Shown here: piece by piece, positions 57,645 through 64,000 of the stretch
Layout of the letters: each line of letters begins with the position of its first letter
Position numbering within the stretch: the first letter of the stretch is position 1
From: Megalobrama amblycephala
Taxonomy: Eukaryota; Chordata; Actinopteri; Cypriniformes; Xenocyprididae
Length of the DNA: 64,000 nt
Direction: 5' to 3'
Assembly (NCBI RefSeq): GCF_018812025.1
Contig: NC_063057.1
Location: forward strand, 18,138,138-18,202,137
The notes under the pieces: model-generated
What the model saw: only the letters and a program-made list of their open reading frames with translations
Database searches by the model: none
Told to the model about the DNA's origin: nothing
Made by a program: the position numbers and the translations under genes

Positions 57645-60223
57645 TTAATTACTGTATTAATTTACACAGTAAAAAAAATATTTTCATGATTTATCACAAC
57701 ATTTTTTCTTTTGTCAAATCAACTTTTAATTAATTAATGTTGTTCAGATAACATCATATTTTGAGTTTCTGTTTATTAAACCAATCGCCTTCATTGTATT
57801 AACTCGAATTTTTAATTTCAATGAACTCGCAATTTTTCTTTTTTTACAGTATACATACTTTCCCTGTAATACAGTGATGTGAAAAATAAATGTATTTTTC
57901 TGCATTGTAGTAATGAGAATGTAATGAGGTGGGGTGCTGCGTTGTCATAAATAACTAATAATACAAAAAAAATGGTTCTAAAAATAGATTATTAAAAAAA
58001 AATACATATATATTAGTAAGTTAGTTAGGCTACAGTTATTGGTATGTGTGGGAAAAGGACACACCTGATATTTTATATACAAACTACATGCATACCCATT
58101 ATGAGGAAAGGTATTTTATTTGTTGCTTGGCAGAAGTTTCAGTCATTAACAAGTGGCAGTGTTACAAATGTGTTTGCTTTTACAACGTGTTGCATTATTT
58201 TCCACTTAAAGAGGCATTTTTCTCATGCGGTGCTCAAAGGAGGAGAGTTTGGCTGTAGCTGTGAGTGTTTGCGGACCTTTAATGAAGCGACCATGGGGCT
58301 GACAGGTGCTATTATTGGGAACATTAAGTGAGATGAAGGGCTACTGGCTCCCTTGGACAAGATAATGATGTTTGTACTGGAAAGAAGAAAACCAGGAACT
58401 GTTTAAAGTTGCTTTGAGAAGAAAGTGAACAAGGTTTGGCATAGTGATATCTTCCAGATGTGTGTAATGGTGCAGTTTGGTTCATGCTGTAGATATCTCA
58501 AAGTGTCAACGTAGACAACCATTTTGCATACACTGTTTGAAATGTTTATCTTTGTTGAGTAGGCAGGATGTTTGTATGTTTGCTTTCCTCATATAAGCAC
58601 CCAGGCTCAATGAATTACCGCTAAGCCTCGGCTCCAACAGGAAACCTTTCATTGTTGATCATGAACAACTGGTATTTCCAAACTTATAATACAGAGGGAA
58701 AGACAAAGGGAAGTTTTACCATTATGTAACCTTGTTTCGCACGCATTATTATCGTCCATTGATTTTTATGGTATTCATCACTCAGGAGAAAATTCTGCGA
58801 AGATGCTTTAATTACTGAACGCTGGAGCAGGGGATTCTCTGTGTCTGTGCACTTAAATATGGATGTTAGCTGCTCCGTGGGGATTCTTGAGGGAAACTAG
58901 ACTAAATGAGTCTCTGTTTGTACCGCCCATAAAGATTCTGATCTACGATCAACCTTTAAACAAACACAATTAACTCAATTGGCAGCTAGTGACACTGATT
59001 CATTCAGGTGACTTAATGAATCTGGCTGTCGGTTGTGTGGGTCTTGTCAAGAGCCCTCAAATGGCAAACCTGTTATCTTCCTCCATGCTGGTATTTATCT
59101 GATATACAATTAGGAGGAATATTTTGCCAGTATATTTTCTTAAATTATGAAATTTCTTCAATGGGCCAATGAGAATGTGGTCTGAAAGAGTGGAGAGGGC
59201 TCGCACCCTATTAATTTCACCTTCCCCTGCCTACAACATCTCCAAATGTCATCTTTGTGCCAAGTCAACTAATGATAATGTCATGCCAGGTGAGAGGAAG
59301 GGACAGTCTCGCTGGATTCAAGTGTGTGTGGGTGTCCTGGCTGAGAGGAGCATTTAGGAGGCACATCTTTCAATGGGACGAGGGGCAGCCAAGGGCCAGC
59401 GCACACACAGGAAACTAGTACTGACAGCCCAACTGCCTGCACTTCCTGTCCAAGCGCACAGTGGCGTCTCGTCCTTGCAGAAACGACAAACACTCTCACC
59501 CTTCTCCGCCGAGGGTCTCGTCTGGGAGTGATGTTTGAAATACACATACACAACCGTACACACAATAAAACCCTAGTCCCCATCCTCTTCCAATCTCCCC
59601 TGAGCCAAATGAGAGAATCACAGCCATATGTCAGCCGTCTGCGCTCCCATTCATGTGGCGGAATGCCGTGCCTCGGTATGAATGGAAAACTACCATGAAA
59701 TCAATGGAGAAACTGCATTAAACTCAGTGTCGCACAGACTGATGGCTGGTGTGTTATGGGTAAACAGCGGTAAGCTGTGTTTGCTGCCGCCTCAGCCCTG
59801 ATTCAGCAAAGTCTTGTTCATCGCTCAGTTACAATGTCATAAGATGATTCCTTTTCCTCGAGGTGTCTCTCTATCCCTGAGTACTGCAAAGACACTTTAT
59901 GCTCTCCCTCCGAAGCCCGCCCTACCTGTTTTCAATTATTTGTACAAATTATGTGATTTAAAATGTTTCATTCTCCCTGCTCTTTTTTTCTTTATGACTT
60001 TTATTTTTTAATCTTTGTATAAATGAAAGTGGGATGCAATGTAATTTTGGACTCCATTGACTTTGATACTTCATAATAGAATTCTTTAAAAAACATTTTT
60101 AAAAGGTTTTGAGTGGTAGTGTAACTTGTCTCACACCTTTGTTGTATCGATACACTTTTAAATTTTTACATGTGAAATGATAAGACATCAAAAAAATCTC
60201 ACATTAAATGAGATTAATTTTTT

Positions 60224-60535
60224 TAACCCCTCCTGTTTGAACTGCCCACTCTAAGTGGGACTCGAACCCGGGTCCGCCGACATGGGAGTTGGGCTCTCTA
60301 ACAAGGAGGCTAAAGACTGCAGTCCCTAGCATCAATCGCTAGAGTGCCTCTTGAGATCAGGAGAGTGAGGTTTACAGGCACAGCTCTTACTAGCCTACGT
60401 CCATTATCCTCACTCCCATCCGGGTCACGGCACCAATGTAACCCCTCCTGTTCTAAGTGGGACTCGAACCCAGGTCCGCTGACATGGTAGTTGGCAGAGA
60501 CTAAAGACCGCAGACTCTAGCATCAGTCCGTTACA
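60224..60535 (-). repeat. Tandem tRNA-like repeats, SINE-related
   Basis: Read on the minus strand, each unit contains GGTTCGAGTCC, a perfect RNA polymerase III B-box of tRNA type (60258-60268 and 60460-60470 on the plus strand). The unit starts TAACCCCTCCTGTT at 60224 and again at 60439, period 215 bp. The second copy has lost about 16 bases of the D-loop equivalent. Neither folds into a complete tRNA. The GGTGCCGTGACCCGGATGGG portion between them recalls tRNA-derived cyprinid SINEs such as HAmo, from memory only. Confidence 0.6.
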
Positions 60536-60538
60536 TTT

Positions 60539-60727
60539 GGTAACAGTTTATTTTAAGGTGTCCTTTTTACAGTGTAACTATACATTTAAGTACTGGGTTG
60601 TATTAATTAACAACATGAACTTACTATGTAATTAGGGTTGGGGTTTGCTTTAGTGTTAGTTGCATGTAATTAAGTATATGTAGTATATGTAACATATGTA
60701 ACAAGGACAGTAAAATAAAGTGTTACT
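60539..60727. mobile_element. Small MITE with GTAACA-TTTATTTTA ends
   Basis: GTAACAGTTTATTTTAAGG at the left and, reversed from the right, GTAACACTTTATTTTACTG pair over most of 19 bp, and both continue to GTCCTT. 189 bp, no coding capacity. Confidence 0.65.
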
Positions 60728-61661
60728 GCATCTTTTGACTTGGGCACTATACCAACCACCCAGAACACTATCGAAATGACATGAAAATGCTCTTAAAACG
60801 CTCATAACATCTTAGCAACTGCATAGAAATGCCTTATCGACCACCCAGAAAACCCTAAGTTATTTTTTTATATACCTAAAGTTTTGCACAAGCAGGCACA
60901 TTCACATTTTCTGATTTTACACTGTATTTGTGTTGTAAACCTGCTGTTTAACAACTTCCTGATTTTTTAGCTCTATCCTTTTTCCTTGATATTGTTTTGA
61001 ATTATTTTAATGAATTCCTCTAATGAGACTTAGAAAGGTTTACAGTCCCATACAGTCCTATATAACTCAATTTACAGCATTACACAACAGCCCTCAAGTG
61101 TTTCAGGGCTGTTAAATATTCCATATGCTTACGGAGCCCCTCTTTTTTTTATTAAATAGTACACTTCCATCCCTTTTCCACCCAGTCCTGTGATTAATAA
61201 TCTAAACTTCATCTAAAAGCAAAAAAAAAACCAAAAAACAAATACAGTCTCTGGATCATCCGCAAGGCAGTGAACTCACAGACCCTCTGGCTTATGACAG
61301 CTTTTCTCAGCAGCTGACTCCTCCTATTGGCCAAGTACAGTAACTGCAGGCTTCCAGTACCTGCGCAGTTATAGGCACTGCAGACTGTAGAGAGAGCCGA
61401 ACGCTGCCGTTTATCAGCGGGACGCTGAGGACGGGGACAACCTGGGCTCAGATACTCTTAAGAGGTACACACACTTCACTTGAGCTTAACTCTGGCAGGC
61501 TGAAACAACAGGGACTGGTGACTGCTTCTTAGAGTCAGGGACAAAGCCTGGGGATTTGTGTTTTTGTTTGATGGATGTGTGTGTCTGGACGCATGTATGT
61601 GTGCACTGGCAACCTACTTGCGAGGGGAGGAGGCTGCACTCATGAATGACGGCTGTATGAG

Positions 61662-61683
61662 TGTGCGTGTGCGTGTGTGTGTG
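61662..61683. repeat. Short GT microsatellite
   Basis: GTGCGTGTGCGTGTGTGTGTG, about 22 bp. Confidence 0.8.
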
Positions 61684-63339
61684 TCCGTTCAATGCTGTGT
61701 GAACACTGAGGGTGGCATAGTTGGGTTTTACAGCGAAGTGATGCATCAGCCAAACAAGCGCTTGCTCATTAATAGAGACAAAACCACAGTGTCAGAGCTG
61801 TTGGGATGAATCGAAAATAATGGGTCGCAGAAAAGAAACAGTGACGCATGATAAATAGCTGTGAGTGAAGTCAAGGGGTGCTAGGACACTAGATTAATGC
61901 TGTTTAGATGGGATCCAGCAAACATCTGGGGACTAAATAGCCTTGGGACTGACTTTTGGATGTGTTTGCGTTTATGTGAGCTTCTGCCGGTCTCACAGTG
62001 GGAAACATCAGCAAGTTCGCCCCCTAAAATAACGGGACGGGAAACTGTTTAACCTTGGCTCGATGTACTTCCCTCCATGAAACTATCAGATTGAAAGACT
62101 GCTTTACAACCAGTTTCCTTCTGCCATAACAGTCGCTTATTTACAGCTGCAGACTGGCCCATTTCTCCCTCCCTTGTGCCTGAGTGTTAATGGCAGCATT
62201 GATTAAAGCATTTACAGTGTTCTGCTGGTTATCATGTGCATAGGATGCCGGCTTGCTTGTAACAGAGCTTCTCTTCGATATATTGTAAGTTGTCTATGCT
62301 GATAAAAATCTTAATGGTGGTTTTCAGATGAACCAATCTGTTTCTAAGGAAGTAAATGAATGTGGTAATGGTTCTCTCAGGGAGATTTTCTGTATCCACT
62401 GCTATTCTCTTTAATAGGATGCAGGGAGACTCCTTTAGCCTTATTTTAATGAGAATCTCCTCTTACTCTACCTGTCAGCTTTTTATTTTTAATTTTCTGT
62501 TCTTTTTGCTCATCGTTCTTGTTCCTCTTTCATCCACAATCTAAAGCTGAATTGTGTACTTTCTTTGCAGAAACAATTGTAAGTAAACCAATTTCCCTGT
62601 AGAGTGAAAACACTGTGGCTCTTTGGTGTTTTCAAAACATTGCTTTTTTTTTTGTTTTGCATCCTGACCAGCTTTGCACAGCAACATTAGTTCAACCAAT
62701 AGCGTTTGGGGAATGGCTGTTTGTCTGGCCGATGGTAAGAGTGTTCGGAAAACCTGTTTGAGAACAGGTGGCTTAGAATTTAAGCAGCTTTTCAGCAGCA
62801 TTTCACATGTATAATTTTGACAGATGTTAGCATCATTTTAACCCTAGGTTATGAAGCCCAGCTTTAGTAGTCCCAGAGGCATGCCATATAAAGTGAAGGG
62901 TTCTGAGGGTAAAAGTATTTTTAGCATTTAACAGCCAAGAGTCTTGGCTTTTGGTTGTTATCATTTTCCATTTGGGCAATGCTGCCCAATCATGTTCCTG
63001 GATAAATATATAGTTCAGTGATGAAACTGTTCCAAGCAGCTGACTTAAAGACAATGCGTCATCCAATAGTTCCGTTTTGTTCTATCTACATAACCTATTT
63101 ATTCCTGACTTCGAATTGGATCAGTTCATTGCAGCGCACCGTGGGATTTCACTTGCCCTCCACCTTCCCCAGCACCACCTGCTTAGATCTGCTCAGGGGG
63201 TTCTCCCTATGTTTCCTTGCAGCCTAAATTCACTTCTATGTTTTCATGTGCATTTTAGATGTATTCTCACTCATCCAGCAGCAGCAGCGTAGCAGATCTA
63301 GTCCGCCAAGACCAAACCTGTGTATTACATCTATATTAA

Positions 63340-64000
63340 CCCTCTGGGGTCTGAGGATTTTCGGGGCCCTGGAGAAGTTTTGACATTCCCTGACATTTGT
63401 GCTTTTTTCAGTTGTTCATGAACATATTGTGACAAAACTGTCATTACACTGTATTCAGCACAAACTAGGATACAATAATATGTGAGGAACATGTATGTAC
63501 ATGTTTGTGTTTTTGAAGGAATAACGTTTATGCGTGGTTTTTGAAAAAACAAAAATCTTAAGTCACCGAAATAAGGCCAACAAAAATTATATTAAATCTG
63601 TGTTCACAAGACTTCTGGGTATTGGAGGTTGTAGACTAGAGTTTTTGCTTCAAAATTATGCAAAAATTATCCTGCCTACTCGTTCATATAAAACAATAGA
63701 GAGATTTAAATTTTCTAAGACACTTTTTGTCAAGAAACACAGTATGTGTGGAGGTGTGAATCATCATGAGTAATGCTGTGATTCACACCTGAGAAGACAA
63801 AAGATCCGCATAATGAGCTGCAAAATGACCCGCATAATAATGAACTCCTTCAGTCAGGTAGGCTATATGAAAAAACCCTCTGTGATCATGCTGATAACAG
63901 GATTAATATCTACTCTTGACAAAAAAACATGATTTTTGTGATCTCATGCATACACATGTTATTGCACATCATGTGAAAAACAAAATTGTATAGGCCTATG
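63340..64000 (+). mobile_element. piggyBac-like non-autonomous element, copy 2, cut by window end
   Basis: TTAA (63336-63339) is followed by CCCTCTGGGGTCTGAGG, the same end as the reversed copy at 12543-13088. Similarity is traceable to about 63890 (GTGATCATG). The right end lies beyond the window. No transposase is seen in this part. Confidence 0.65.

Larger units (their letters stand above)
20278..64000 (+). other. nav3: nav3 intron 1 (to window end)
   Basis: From the GT donor at 20278-20279 to the window end no exon encoding the start of the CH domain was recognised in any frame, so the intron appears to exceed 43.7 kb. Mammalian NAV3 also has very long 5' introns. The intron is filled with the transposons and simple repeats listed separately. 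Stretches not listed (20659-23850, 26902-28090, 28858-30286, 30780-32375, 33172-39139, 39684-43423, 43576-45229, 48452-49286, 57649-60223, 60728-63335) show nothing I can name beyond short A/T or GT runs. Confidence 0.7.

Noticed and set aside
60250..60310. Functional tRNA gene
   Set aside because: A perfect B-box is present, but the D-arm and acceptor stem do not pair and the sequence recurs in a damaged tandem copy, so SINE-like origin is more likely.
1..64000. CRISPR array, prophage, operon or other prokaryotic system
   Set aside because: No regularly spaced repeats with unique spacers, no clustered genes and a clearly vertebrate repeat landscape.
20278..64000. Second nav3 exon inside the window
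   Set aside because: No frame with an acceptor site encoded the expected start of the calponin-homology domain on reading by eye; a small exon could still have been missed.

Overview
This window looks like teleost fish nuclear DNA, most likely cyprinid (inference). It is AT-rich and intron-sized, has very little coding sequence, and is crowded with short non-autonomous DNA transposons, microsatellites and one young LTR retrotransposon. Several repeats resemble families I know from zebrafish and carp genomes. No database search was possible, so family names rest on termini, target-site duplications and remembered similarity.

Host gene. The one host coding exon I can support is at 20002-20277 (+). 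It encodes 92 residues that begin like neuron navigator 3 (NAV3) and end at a strong splice donor. The window therefore appears to hold about 20 kb of nav3 upstream DNA, the first coding exon, and more than 43 kb of intron 1. I saw no following exon for the calponin-homology domain.

Mobile DNA. At 7322-12537 lies a 5.2 kb Ty3/gypsy element of the sushi/chromovirus type. It has 452-bp LTRs that differ at two sites, a perfect 5-bp target duplication, an intact gag, and a pol frame with protease, reverse transcriptase, RNase H and integrase motifs. Just after the 5' LTR is a 10-nt sequence complementary to the probable start of its own transcript, which suggests Tf1-like self-priming. A one-base shift in a C-run removes the chromodomain from the pol frame.

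Layout. 1-1507 is featureless. 1512-3644 is a TTAA-flanked element with a complete hAT element (1880-3136) nested in it. 4314-5142 is a probable Harbinger-type element. 7322-12537 is the LTR element, with a piggyBac-like fragment on its right flank. 14395-14944 is a long-armed foldback. 14945-19740 is mostly low in recognisable repeats. 19480-20277 is the presumed nav3 5' UTR and first coding exon. The intron from 20278 carries nested hAT/TTAA elements (25812-26901, 28091-28857), a TA-flanked MITE with an inner element (32378-32874), a decayed element at 39140-39683, an ATTC satellite (46985-47837), long TG and TA tracts, an 18-bp-TIR element (50069-50558), local duplications at 51.5 and 52.9-54.0 kb, a piggyBac-like element with a 138-bp hairpin (56474-57644), tandem tRNA-like repeats (60224-60535), and a second piggyBac-like copy running off the right edge.

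I did not find a CRISPR array, a bacterial-type operon or a convincing unknown gene system. The most unusual signals are the self-priming and chromodomain-broken retrotransposon, the large perfect-looking hairpin, and the depth of transposon nesting.
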